From contig RHPI01002090.1 of the NCBI GenBank assembly GCA_009103225.1, forward strand, positions 1,048,945-1,108,486: 59,542 nucleotides of DNA. The letters are read 5' to 3'. Positions 48,399-59,542 of this stretch are shown piece after piece; the first letter of the stretch is position 1, and each line of letters begins with the position of its first letter. The notes beneath the pieces are model-generated. The model was not told the DNA's origin. It saw only the letters and a list, made by a program, of their open reading frames with translations, and ran no database searches. The stretch is from Chlorokybus atmophyticus (Eukaryota > Streptophyta > Chlorokybophyceae > Chlorokybales > Chlorokybaceae). The position numbers and the translations under genes are program-made.

Positions 48399-51300
48399 GG
48401 CGTCTTACAGCAAGTACATATTAAGAGAGACCAAGCAGCCAGCCCCGCATTGCTACCACACACCCTCAGCAGCCCGCCCAGCAGGCGCCGCCACCCCCAC
48501 CCCTCTCCACCTCGGTGCTGCTGGGCTTCCCCCTCAATCAATCGAGCACTGCTAACATTTAAATCAAGCCAGGCCAGTCCAACCGGTAGACAGTCTACTT
48601 CTGTACTGCGAGACAACGCTCCGGCGCCCCCCCTTGCCAGGCCTACCGCTGCGCTCCCTTGACCCGGCTGCCAGCGCGGGCAGCGACGGCGTCATCAACA
48701 CAACAACAACGACCAGGGCCTGCCACCTCGCTGCTCCGTGAGCGCGGGGCGATGTAATCAACACCAGCAGAGAGAGATGTTAAAAGAACCTCTCTGCCCT
48801 AAATCAACCCTCAACACCAGGTAGAAGCAAACAAACCACCAAAAACGAAAGCTACAGCGCAGCCTGATTGCGGACTCGCTCAGGGAGCTTAGCGCAATCG
48901 GTCGCCTCCAGGCGTCAGCTTTTGATGGATATATCGGTGTGAGTGGCGTCTAGGTGAGGCTGCTTGCACACCGGCGCACAACCACCCCTCAAACACGCGC
49001 TCAACCACACAACCACACGCAGCGACACCCACCACGCCCGCCGTGTCGTGCACTTGCGCTGCCGTGCGCTCTCAAACTCCGTCTCACGCAGAAAACGACA
49101 GACGGAAAAGGGTACTGCGCACGAGCTCCGCCCTCGCTTGCTGTGCTATTAGGGGCGGAAAAAGAGTGTCGCACGTACGGTCCGCTAGCGAGCGCGATCA
49201 GCTGCGCCTGCGACATCCGTCAGCACCCCGTAGCGTTGCATCAGGTTAAACTAACGTGAGCAAGGTTAGCTGGAACGCCGCAGAGCACTGTAGCCGACGT
49301 TAGCCTCGGATTAGCCGCAAGACAAGGCTGACGTTAGCCCTATGGTTAGTCTAAGGTTTGCCCCAAAGCCCCAACATTTTGTTGTCGCAGGTGTCAACCG
49401 TGTCACAGTTAACCGCGCCGCGCCAATATCGGGTCTGCTGACCATCAGTGGGCGGCGGGCCAGGTCGAACGGTATCAGCGTACCGACGACGTACCAACTA
49501 AAACAGTGCAAGCTTGAAAGTAACGACACATTGTAGCGTTGGGTGCGCCGACTCTATTCGGGCCGATAGGATCATTGCATTGACACTTGCGTGACAAGTT
49601 GTGTCACCCGTATCTGGTTATGGGTATGACAATCTCTCAAGTAACGACACGGTGTGCCGGTACACGCCTGTTCATTAGCACCGCATCACGCTGTCGGCTT
49701 GAGCGTATAGTAACACATAAACGCGCACATATTCTCAGCATCGCTTTGCTGGGCCAGCAAAGTGTTACCAACATGACATGTTGCAGATCAATTCATATGA
49801 CATTGTGCCAACTACTGATACCGCTAATGGTAATCGTAATGGCACACTATCAACAGCAGTCAATTGCACCGCGTGGTTAGAGGTTTGCTCAACTGCCTTG
49901 AGCGGCACGGTGCGTTGACCGCGCGTTGGCTCCTCAACTGTAGATGTGTCAGCCCTTCATGACGTCCTGGACGCCGTCGATCCGGATGGCAGATCCTTCA
50001 GGCCCCCGTGCCCTGTCGATGCTGGCTGAGGCCGTCAGCCTGGGTTCAAGTGCCGGCCTGGCGGGCTGCGAACCTTCACTGAAGCCGGCTTTCACTGACT
50101 AGGCGCGTTCTAAGGGGAGAAACGTAGGCAAATCGTTACACAAGCCTACATTTGTGGTTTATTGCCCATCATTGCTGCATACCTGGTGCATTGCATCTCG
50201 TCGTAGCCTCTGTCATCAGAGTAGGCCTAGATGGCGCAAACCTAGGCCTACCTACCTAGGCCCACATGACGCAAAGTTCTCGCCTTTCAAGCTCAGGGTT
50301 AGGGCCTACCTAAAGCTACGTCAGGCTACGATACGCGAAGAATCACGCATATGCAGTGTATCAGCGGCTGATACACTGCCAAAACGTTCTGTAGACTGTC
50401 ACGCTTTGGCAGTGTATCAGCGGATTGCGTGACACGACAATAACAGCTCTCATTACAGGGTGTGCGATGGTTTTCTCTAAGCAATAAGAATGGGTTCTGT
50501 TTGTGGATTCCATGTACATAAAAAATCTAGACGCACAGGTATGCACGTAACAGAACGTAACAGAATGTGACCAACAGTGCTTCATTACAACACAATTCAT
50601 GTTATGCATGTAGCGGTCAATATGATTGTATGGAACATATTAATGATATCACATAATCAAGGTTCCACTTACGGCGACGACGATTTCTGCTACCATGGCC
50701 TGATGGTCAAAGAATTTTTATATTTAAAATAACCCGCTGTTATTGCTCGTGGTGCCCTCCAGTAAAGTCAACATATAAGATATATAAGACATTTATATAC
50801 ATATATTATTTATATGTACACTTATAAGTGTTGTCTTTATTCAGTTGTTCAAGTCCCATCGTATATTGTTAATTTAAACGTTGTGGGTCCGATTAATAGC
50901 ACTCAATACCCTACAATTGTATAAAAATGCACACGCCCGTTATTCGAGAAGCTTTACGCATAGCACACCTGCAGTATCGCACATCAAACTCACTGATGCT
51001 GTGTTTATAATCTGGTGCAACTAATAGTTTTTTGTTGCAAAATGCTCTTACTTGATCTTAGCTTCTCGAGGTTGTATGCAAGATCCCGGCGTGTCAAAGG
51101 GATAGTAATTGGTTACTTGTGCAATTTTAAAGTAAATGTCGTTGATGATTGCAATAAACTGGCTTTTTAGCGATCGGTGGTATCACGTTGTTTTGCATTA
51201 TAAGGCTTTAGAGAGTAAACCAAAGACTATTTGTAGAAAGTGTTGTCGATCGGTAAAATTACCTACAACATAATCGAACATAATGATTGAACTATTTGCG

Positions 51301-52230
51301 AGATCAATTTCAATGCTCATAATAAGTGTAGACTACACAAATTGGCGACGGGTAGCAATAATCCAAATAACTCTAATATGCAAAGTATACAATTGTGTAG
51401 ACTTGCAAATATATAGGCACAAAACTTAATGGTGGGCATGCTTGCAAGCAAACAGTCAGCGCACCAAGCATGGCATAGCACACGGTGGGAGTGGTTAATG
51501 ACTAAGTTAACAACAACATCAACAAGAGCAACCGGCTGCCCCGGCCCTCAAGCATTGTAACATGCACTCAACACCAACACCAACATAAGCACACAAGCAC
51601 AGCAGCAGCGAGGCAGTCGCAGATAGAAGCGATGATAGCTTGCATAGCGGCCCATCTGAAACACGGGCGCCACACTTTAGCAATTGCCAAACCTGGGCAG
51701 TGGCAACTGTGTATACATATACGTATGCTTTAACGTTAGTTGTATATATACAGCTATCGCCCGCTAAGCGCAATGCACTTGATGGGGTGGCTGCCACATG
51801 CACAGGAAATGTGCACAACTCTTGACTGTGCACAGTTTTGCACAATTGCTAACATCAACTGTTTTTGCGCGGTTGGCATTAGTAATTGCTGATTCTCGCA
51901 CCTGCCAGCCAATGATCACCAAACAACTAGCACAATCATTGCAATAGACTGCTTATATCATATGTAGGCAGAAGTCGCATTATGTAATAATACTTCGGGT
52001 TAGCTTTATTTTAATGTAATAAGCATCTTGCACCAACGGTAAGAATGTAGCGCATTCCATCAACCGCTACAGCGATGTTGGTACTTGATCAAACAGAATG
52101 TCAAGCAACGGTTATTTTATACAAATCGTTGGTTTAACCCCATAAAAAGAGGGTGGAGGGCCCGAGAACACAATAACAAGTTTTGAGCTACCTTGTTGTA
52201 GTTCTGCAGCTAGCATTACAACCCAATGGT
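48399..52230. other. Long non-coding region between the MBL/CNBD and LarC-like genes
   Basis: No gene is supported. Notable pieces are GTTAGCC-type repeats (49260-49360), CCTAGGCC repeats (50220-50270), and an inverted repeat at 50353-50379 with a third copy at 50402-50423. An AT-rich block lies at 50640-51400. The MBL/CNBD promoter should lie just above 48400. Confidence 0.45.
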
Positions 52231-53122
52231 TTATGCATTGCATTTTGCAAAGGCCTGCTTAGCCTCAAACACGGCCTGCACCCGCAGCATCGCCATCAAC
52301 ATGCAAGCAAATGGCCCTTAACAAGCTGGTCTAAGTAATGCTAACTACCATGACAAACTAACCTTAAGAGGAACATTGCACTCTCGGGCAACTCCAGCAC
52401 AATCTTCATACTCAGGATGCGCATTGACCTGCCAAACTTGGCGCATGTAAAACTAGTGAGTGCAGTCGATTGTAGATGTATGTGCTAATTGAAAAAGCTT
52501 TGCTTACGTCGACACCATGTAGGCTTGCCATCTTGACCGGTATACTCCCCCACTTCGTTACAACTAGCACAAACTTGCGAGGCGAGCTCACGCGCTCACA
52601 AACTTAGCGACGCACATCTATTGCTGTGGTTTCCTGCGTATATGAGTGCACTAACGCATACATGTGCACCTGTCACCCAGACGAGTAACTCAAAGCCCAC
52701 CTTGAATAGCAGCGTTAGCAACTCGGTACATTTTCAGGACGGCAGAGCACACTTATGGTCAGCCCAGGTCGCCCCTTTGTCATCGTTATCTGAAAATGCA
52801 CCTTAGTAACTCTGCTTGCGGTTAGCTGAAATCAGTGTGTTGGCATGTCCGATAGAACAACCCAGCATTGGGTTATGCTGATGCCAAGGCACCCCTTATC
52901 CCCAACACATGACCGACAGCATGTATTGGCAAGCAACGTGACTACGAAATAAACAAACTTAAGTTACAACCACCGCTCGGTCTATGAGCACTTCCATGCT
53001 GCACTTACTGCGCTGCTCCACACGTGAAGGGCACCCAGTGTCAAGGCACGCTCTATCACATATGCAATGCACTGGGGCATCAAGTCGTCTAGGTTGGTTT
53101 CAAGCATAGTCAAAGTCTCGAC
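52231..53122 (-). pseudogene. LarC-like nickel-insertion protein, C-terminal exons
   Basis: The minus-strand exons read VETLTMLETNLDDLMPQCIA and ERALTLGALHVW (53122 to about 52990), then TMTKGRPGLTISVLCRPENV (about 52790), then ETTAIDVRR...VCERVSSPRKFV and SIPVKMASLHGVD. The last exons read VNAHPEYEDCAGVARECNVP and AVFEAKQAFAKCNA with a TAA stop. These follow the LarC order (ETNIDD, MKKGRPG, PEYEDC). LarC makes or loads the nickel-pincer cofactor of lactate racemase in bacteria. One base seems missing after CRPENV, and a TAA interrupts VRR*VCER, so this copy is either decayed or affected by sequencing errors. The N-terminal half was not found upstream. Confidence 0.72.
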
Positions 53123-55230
53123 CTTAGCAACCAGCAAGGGTTTTGTTGCCCGCCGAACGCACAACATCACAAGTAGTGCTAGATCAATTACTATTATTGG
53201 TAGCCCTGACAATGCTATGCCTTTCAACCAGTTTGCAATGCATAAAGCACTCAATGCAGTTTCTCACCAGCAAGTCGTCACCACTGCTATGCATAGCAGC
53301 TATATCGATCTGAATTTGATCGCATGCAGCGGCGCGTACATTGCGGGCAGGACCATGCTGTCCTTTTTACAAGCATATAGTGGCTGAGAGTCTAGTGCGG
53401 TAGAGAGGACACATCAACATTGGATGTGCATTGCTTGCTGGAATGATGCAATATGAACGACCCAGCGAGCACATGCAGGCTATGTGTGCACTGCTGCAGT
53501 GTTGGATGCCTGAAGCGCCCAACGCAGCTGTGCGCGACAACATTGGGACACGCAAACTTAGCAGGTTCAGTCACCAGCAGATGCTGCGGAGTTTTGTGCG
53601 GTCTTTACCTACCCGGGCGGAGCCTGCCACAGTCAGGCTGAGAACCACTTCACTACAAAAGCTACGCCTTGCAGTGCCAATGCATTTTTGCTGCAATACT
53701 GCTGCAAATTCAACCCAAACGCGATAGACAGCTGCCCCAACCGGCGACACCTTTGCCACCGCCATCGCCGTCGCCGAGTGCCATGACGCGGAGCCTTGGA
53801 TTGCGCTGCAGATCAAACTGCTTACGTGCAAGCGGTGGCCCTGTTTCAGTCAAGACGCCAGTGGGCCTTCCCCCTGCCAAAGCTTATGCCGGCCCGATCA
53901 GCGCTGAGAATGGTGGAATGGCCATCAGGCTGCGGTGGTCCGCCGGTGGACGAGTGAGCCATACTGCCATACTACGGTTGTCGACGTTGATATGGTTATA
54001 AGACATGATAGTTCCGACGGCGATGTAGCGCTGTGGATCAGTGTCGGTTGAGCGTGTTGTTCGGTCTGTACCACGCTGGCACCGGCTGTGATAGCGTGAC
54101 AGATGCAGATTGTGCGATGTCAACTGCATATTAGAACGGGTGCTGCTAAATTACTATCGTCAGAACGTCGGTCACGGTACTAACAGCGCCGACCGACAGC
54201 ACTGAACTCGCACTGATCAGGGCTGCGTTCAGCTGCGTTCACACAAGGTTCACCACATTTCACGGCCTACCTACGTCGCCGTGCTTCATCGCGACCGTCC
54301 GTTTGCTTCAATCGTAGACTGGCATAAGCATCTTCTCATGGGCGTCTTGACTGGTTTCCCGCTCATGTGAGCCGTATGATACGACCGCTTGCTCGCCTAA
54401 ACACTGACATGCGGCGACCTGCGGTGGCAGTGCTTCGCCTAAAAGGTTGTTGCATTTTCCAATTGTGTGCGTTTGTTTCGGCTCGCCCCCAAGCGGCGGC
54501 GGCGGCGGCGGCGGCGGAGGGAGGGAGGCCCGTGTGTCAAGCTTGTTGCTTCTACACAACATATTGTTTGTAATCTATGGCGAGTAAAGTTGTACTTACT
54601 TTGTCGCTGGTAGCGGACTGCGCTCCCATGTGACGTGTGCCGCAATGAGCGTCAGTGGCACTGAGTAGCAGTTGGGGTGATTGAGTGAGCTGTAAGAGGA
54701 ATGACGAACGGGATGCTCCATGGGGCGTACGTGGACTCTTACACTCTGGAGCACGCACGCAAGAAAACCAAGGTAACACGTCACTCAATGCAGCATACAC
54801 GTACTCAATCACACAAGTCACAAGCTACTCTGCACAAACAAAAAATTATGTTGCGCTGCTTATATGAAGCACAGCATACACCATTGTTTGGGTAACGTGT
54901 AATTTACCCTAACTTTGTGCTAGTATTGGATGCCACTGTACATAAACCGGAAGGGCGAAGGTCTCACGTGGTGGTGACTGCAGCAAGCGCACATGGCTAG
55001 CTGGATGCGTCCTGACACACACTAGGCATTGCGGCTAGTCAGTGCTGATGTCCTGTCACATCATCAACAACAATGCATCGAACAAGCACAGACATGACAT
55101 GCGTTCATGATGAGGTGCAACAATGCTCCCTGCACAATGCAACAAGTTGAACTGGATGTTGCAATCCTGTCATGCGTCGATCAAACACTACCTGAAACCC
55201 CAATGCAACACCCCGTGTTGAATAGAACTA
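53123..55230. other. Region between LarC-like and coiled-coil genes
   Basis: No domain is recognised. Missing N-terminal LarC exons may lie near 53570-53900 on the minus strand (GT-AG-bounded open stretches exist), but none shows a known motif. A GGC trinucleotide run lies at 54493-54515. Confidence 0.35.
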
Positions 55231-58200
55231 ATGCCAACACACTGTCCAGCGCAGGCTCCGCCAACATGTTTCGACCCTGCGCGGCTGCTGACGGACCGCG
55301 CGGCGTACATCGCGTACCTTGAGGCGCAGATGGACCGTCTTGCGCGCGCGTGCGAGCGTCACTCAGGCGACGCGCAGGCCCATGCGCAGCTGGACGAACG
55401 CGTGAGCGGCCTCGCGCGAGTTGTCAAGGTCGCGCAGTCCTATGCCGAGGAGTGCGAGCGCACACACTCCAAGGCCTTAGCATCCATACACCGCCGCATC
55501 AAACACCTGGAGAATGAATCAATCTCCCAGGTACACATGCGTGAATTTCTCTCAGGCCCTCCATTCTAAATAACTTCTCACGTGTTGTAACACAACACAC
55601 GTTCGGCCATTGCTATAACCACGTGTCTGTGTAGTTGGACGGGGCGCAGAGGGGCGAGTTCGACCGTCGTGTGGAGGAGGCGCTGACGGCCGCTTTGGAT
55701 CGAACACTTGATGAGACGAGTGCGGGTGAGGCCGAGGCCGAGAAGGCCAATCAGTCACGACCTTGGCACGCTCTTGATCGTAAGCTCGTGGATCTCGTGG
55801 ACCGCGCCGTTCGCAACGCACTCCCACAACACGTCCAGGCCGTCCAACAGCACGCGGAGTAGGTCAAGCATGTACTCGTGCACTGGCTGATTGAACCTAA
55901 CCCAACACAACCACAACACTCACGCACTCAACAGGGAGGAAGCAGCCAAGAGTCAACAGCGCGAGCGTGAGCAGCAGGACGAGCGGCTCCGTGCACTGGA
56001 GGAGCGACTAAGCGAACGCATCGAGCGTGCTACCGAGGGTACCGCTGCCACCGTCTACAAAGAGAGCATGGTGAGTCTAGTCATGTGCGAGGTCACGTGC
56101 GAATCTTGTGGATGCAATGGGTTGTTGACTGGTGGTATCGTGTTCGGGGGTCAGGAGCGTGTGGAGCAGATGGATGAGGCGCTTGAGAGTGTTCGGCGGC
56201 ACAGTGCGGAGGTGTGTATAGAGCTGTGGTTGCGAGTGAGTTGTTGGTTGGCTTGTTGATGGGTGTCGAGCAGATGCAGCGCAGCGTGGAGTGCCTGCAC
56301 ATGCTTGAGCAGATGCAGGAGCAGACCGCCCAGCAGCTGCAGACTCTTGCAGAGGTACATGTCTTTGGGATTCACATACTGCATTAGGGATGTCATCGAC
56401 GTGCACGACATATCAACATTGCAAGCACATACAATCCACACTTGTGCCTGAAGGAGCAAAGCGAGCTGCGTGCAAGGGTGACTGACAGCAGAGGTCACCA
56501 CCACCAGCGTGCCAAGAAGGAGGGCTTCTACCACACTTCTCGGCACACTCAAAGGTAATGGTAGTTGTTGCGGACAGGTTGGCAAGGCGTTCATGCATGT
56601 CTCACCTCACGTGCAACCGCTGCAGGTTCCAACAGGATGGAGCACAAAGGCGCAGCGGTTCGCATGAGGCATGTTTATGTACTTGGCCATGTTTGTAGCA
56701 TTAACCATGTGCTTGCAGTGACACGTGTCTGCAGAACTGACGAGCTCTGTGTGCGTGCCAGAGGGCGGCGCGAGGTGATGACAATGACAGCGCAGCAGAA
56801 ACAGACTCACCCTCAACGTAAGACACTTGAAAGCAATTGAATTGCCTGTTCACGCAGTCATGGCACATCCTTAATTGCACAACAGAAGTATGTGTAAACC
56901 TCTTATACAACATGCCTCGCAACTGCAGGGGCCCGGAAGCCTCGCCATCATTGCAGCTGGACCGTCTTGCAAGACTGGTGGAACGCGTGCAGAACCAGCT
57001 GGCCAGTCAGGTGCGTACAGATTGTAAATGCCAGCTGATTGCTTACTTTACGCTGATGCGCACTCATCCCGCTCACAGGCAGCTGCGGTCCAGCAGATAG
57101 AAAACGGCTTCAGCAAGGTTTGCTCGTCATTGTACTGACTTGGGGTTGCATCAGTGCGCTATAGCCATCACAGTTACATGCAGTTTGGGGTGCATGCAAT
57201 CGCTCACCTGTTTTTGTGCTGCATTTTAACGCTGGTCTCCTGGCAGTTCCAAAGCGTTGTGAGCGCAAGGAAAGATGGTGCGGATGGCTTTCACGACTTC
57301 TCACGCAACGCGCTGGATGGGCTGGAGCAGAGGTATCATGCTTCTCCTGCTAATGGTTGGTTGCACTAACTTGACGGAGCTGAAACTAGCAGTCCTACCA
57401 GGACCATGTTGTTGATGCTGGCAGAAATTGTATAATATTGGAGCACATGGTGTGGTTGCGCCATGCAGGCTACGCAGTGCGATCGGTGGCGTGGAGAGGG
57501 AGGTGAAGCTGCAGAGGAAACGCACAGACATCTTCCAAGACTGCTTTGAGGACCTCACTGCCCGGGTCACCCAGCTTGACGGTGCGCACCGTTTAGTAGA
57601 GCATCTGTCTCTGGTCGATGGTGTATTGACGTGCCTGTTGTTGCGCTAGCAGCCAACCGAAGGCCAGCAAGTGCGCGCGTACGCATCCGCGTGCCAACAG
57701 CGAGATCGCCCACCGTGTCCTCGGCACTGCGCGCCAAGACCCCTGCGGTGTACCTTTCAGGTCAGTCTCGAGAACGGCTGTCGAGCAGACGCATGCGTAC
57801 ACAGTTGGCAACAACCATTGCAATCTTGAGCAGAGATGGATGCACATTGTTTCAGCTCCTCTCCACCAAGACCGCGGTCTGCTGGACCAAAGGACAGGTA
57901 GGCAGCACTTGTGAATGGCATTGAAGGTTGTGGTCAATCTGATGGCATCTGCATGTGTGACTGCACTGACGCATAGATGCTAAGATATCACTTGGCAGAG
58001 GGAAAGCGCAGTACGAAGAGCGCAAGGCAAGGCTTAAAGAGGTGTGTGGCGTGTAAACCTACTATCTGTGTCAATTACAACCACTGCACTGTGCATGTGC
58101 TGGATTGCATGCAGTTGTGCATCACTAACCCTACTGCCTTGCTTATTATGCATGCGAATCCAAACTCAGGCATGTGTGTACTTGTAGTCGCAACAACTGC

Positions 58201-58438
58201 ACCTTTATACATAGTACTCTATCCTCGCTGAACAACCAGGTTGCCAGCTGCTCATGTGTGCTGGCTCATAGCCAATCATCACGAGTGTTACGCGAAGAAC
58301 AAGCAAGCGAGCATTTCCAATGACACAGTTGCTTTTCCGCACTGCTCCTACAACCACTAAAGCCAGTCCCATGTGTAGCTGTATGCAGAGCTGGAAGAGC
58401 TCGAGACAAGCGAACGAGAGCGCAGCTGGCAACCCTAA
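55231..58438 (+). CDS. Multi-exon coiled-coil protein
   Basis: From about 55231 the first exon encodes FDPARLLTDRAAYIAYLEAQ with heptad-like helices and ends NESISQ at 55530. Later exons include FDRRVEEALTAALDRTLDET (55635-55858), REREQQDERLRALEERLSER (55935-56070), VEQMDEALESVRRHSAEV (56155-56211), LHMLEQMQEQTAQQLQTLAE (56274-56354), LDRLARLVERVQNQLASQ (about 56929-57010), FQSVVSARKDGADGFHDFSR (57247-57333), VEREVKLQRKRTDIFQDCFE (57469-57582), and a last exon, ELEELETSERERSWQP (to 58438, TAA). Almost every exon is helical, so this is a long coiled-coil protein, perhaps cytoskeletal or ciliary. I recognise no named family. Several middle exons (56625-56820) are uncertain. Confidence 0.7.
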
Positions 58439-58540
58439 TAGAACAACCTTCGTCACATGAACTAGTAGCCAATAACCCTACCTAGTTTCTGCTACCTATC
58501 TTGTGCAATTGCACACGATACTGGGAATGTACAAGATGTA

Positions 58541-59504
58541 TCACCTGCTAGACTGCCTGCTCTCCAAGCTGCAGCCATCCTCATCGCAACCAACGACTCC
58601 ATTTGGAGACCGCGAATCTGCATCACCCTTTGCATCTTCTCTGTTGGCTCGCCTCAGCGCCAACACTTGATCCATGGAGCCCCTCCCTGCCAGACACAAC
58701 ATGCATACATATGCGTCAGTAGTGTCACACTTCACAATCACGAACCAGTTATGACAAGGACAGCTCAACAACCTTACCAGTGACTTGCATGCGGTACTTG
58801 GCCCACAGCGAGTACACGCTCTCAGCAAAGTCTCCAACGACTTTGTTCTTTGTAATGGCATACACCCAGCCAAGGCCCACCAGCTCGTACAGTGAACGGA
58901 ACACCTCCACATTGGTTATGACAGTGCCATCGCGCTTGATGGCGTGGATCTGAGCACACACAAACCGCAAGGTGACGGTGATGCCCTAAGACAACAACAT
59001 AACACTCGAGAGAGCACGTATGCCAAGCCAACTTCCACTGCACCACTGCACACTGTGCCTTATATTTCCGCTCACATTGCGGCATTATCACACACGTGCA
59101 ATGCTCACCTTTCCCATAGCAGTTTCAAAGTCGATGCCAGCGTTCTGGGCGGGGTCGTAGTCGGCTGTGGAGATGTCCACGAAGGCGATCCTGCCGTGGG
59201 GTGCGTCGCGCCTGCGCAGCATGTCCACCTCCCGCATGCACAGCGGGCAGTCGCCGTCGTACAACATCTTCACCTCCCATGCAGGTTCGGAAGCTACCAT
59301 CAATGCTGATGATGAGGACGACGATGAGGACGAGGCTGAAGCGGGAGCCTCCTCAACCTGCGCCAATTGTGCGCTCGTCGCCTGCACGCCTTGGCTCAAG
59401 CGCCTACAGATTGGAGCAAACCACGCGCAACTTGAGTACACACCATCACACATAATCCACTGACTGCCCAACGAGCGTACGCACAGTGAAGCAGCATAGC
59501 GCAC
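58541..59504 (-). CDS. DCC-family (DUF393) thiol-disulfide oxidoreductase-like protein
   Basis: Exon 1 (59504-59109) begins MRYAASLCVRSLGSQW, an Arg/Ser-rich, possibly plastid-targeting leader. It holds the core VKMLYDGDCPLCMREVDML with the C-P-L-C pair, then RIAFVDISTADYDP. Exon 2 (58951-58781) reads IHAIKRDGTVITNVEVFRSL and GLGWVYAITKN. Exon 3 (58691-58541) ends ESRQSSR and TGA. All junctions are GT-AG. The YDGDCPLC signature, the acidic FVDIS block and the VEVFR..Y block are those of the DCC family found in bacteria and plastids, whose redox partner is not established. It converges tail to tail with the coiled-coil gene, about 100 bases apart. Confidence 0.88.
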
Positions 59505-59542
59505 AATTTATGTGCTGACAAACCCGTCAGTTGTGAGATCAG

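Noticed and set aside
52982-53254. Membrane-like N-terminus of the LarC exon frame
   Set aside because: The hydrophobic part above 53122 precedes an AG acceptor and is best read as intron.

Overview
The window looks like nuclear DNA of a green-lineage protist alga. It has intron-rich genes with GT-AG junctions, a probably plastid-targeted DCC-family protein, and dense chromovirus, Harbinger and Plavaka-type transposons. A prasinophyte is plausible, but the species cannot be proven from sequence alone. Long poly-C runs ending in N (4970-5259, 42049-42224, 47226-47245) look like assembly placeholders. Short frameshifts are common, so some broken frames may be sequencing errors. Names used below: G0, G1 and G2 are Ty3/gypsy elements; T1 and T2 are small LTR elements; H is the Harbinger element; E is a 14-kb DNA element. 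|| Layout. 1-3848: G0, the 3' part of a plus-strand chromovirus. 3849-8447: minus-strand gag-like and uncharacterised ORFs. 8448-40258: a set of nested insertions. G1 (minus strand, 3' side truncated) has its integrase gene split by T1 (9221-35315, 79-bp LTRs, target duplication CCACC). T1 is split by H (9705-35133, TIRs GGGTCGTTT..., TTA/TGA duplication). The transposase gene of H is split by G2 (13312-34291, LTRs of 527 and 521 bp, duplication AACTC). The 3' part of the G2 pol gene is split by E (14326-28380). T2 (37198-37749, 122-bp LTRs, duplication GATAT) sits in the protease region of G1. || Element E is the most interesting object. It holds an intron-containing KDZ/Plavaka-type transposase, a zinc-finger and Tudor-like C5-cytosine DNA methyltransferase, an OTU-like cysteine protease, a RING-like protein and two outward-facing genes of unknown function. 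Both divergent intergenic regions (17.15-17.32 kb and 26.62-26.83 kb) carry the same palindromic motif built on TCGTACCAT/ATGGTACGA. This suggests shared cis-control, or the ends of an inner element. The copy looks damaged: the methyltransferase catalytic PPCQ reads PPYQ, and there are stop codons in the methyltransferase and near the transposase C terminus. || 40259-59542 is probably host DNA. It contains a metallo-beta-lactamase/cyclic-nucleotide-binding fusion gene (43513-48398, minus), a LarC-like nickel-insertion gene end (52231-53122, minus), a multi-exon coiled-coil gene (55231-58438, plus) and a DCC-family thiol-disulfide oxidoreductase-like gene (58541-59504, minus).
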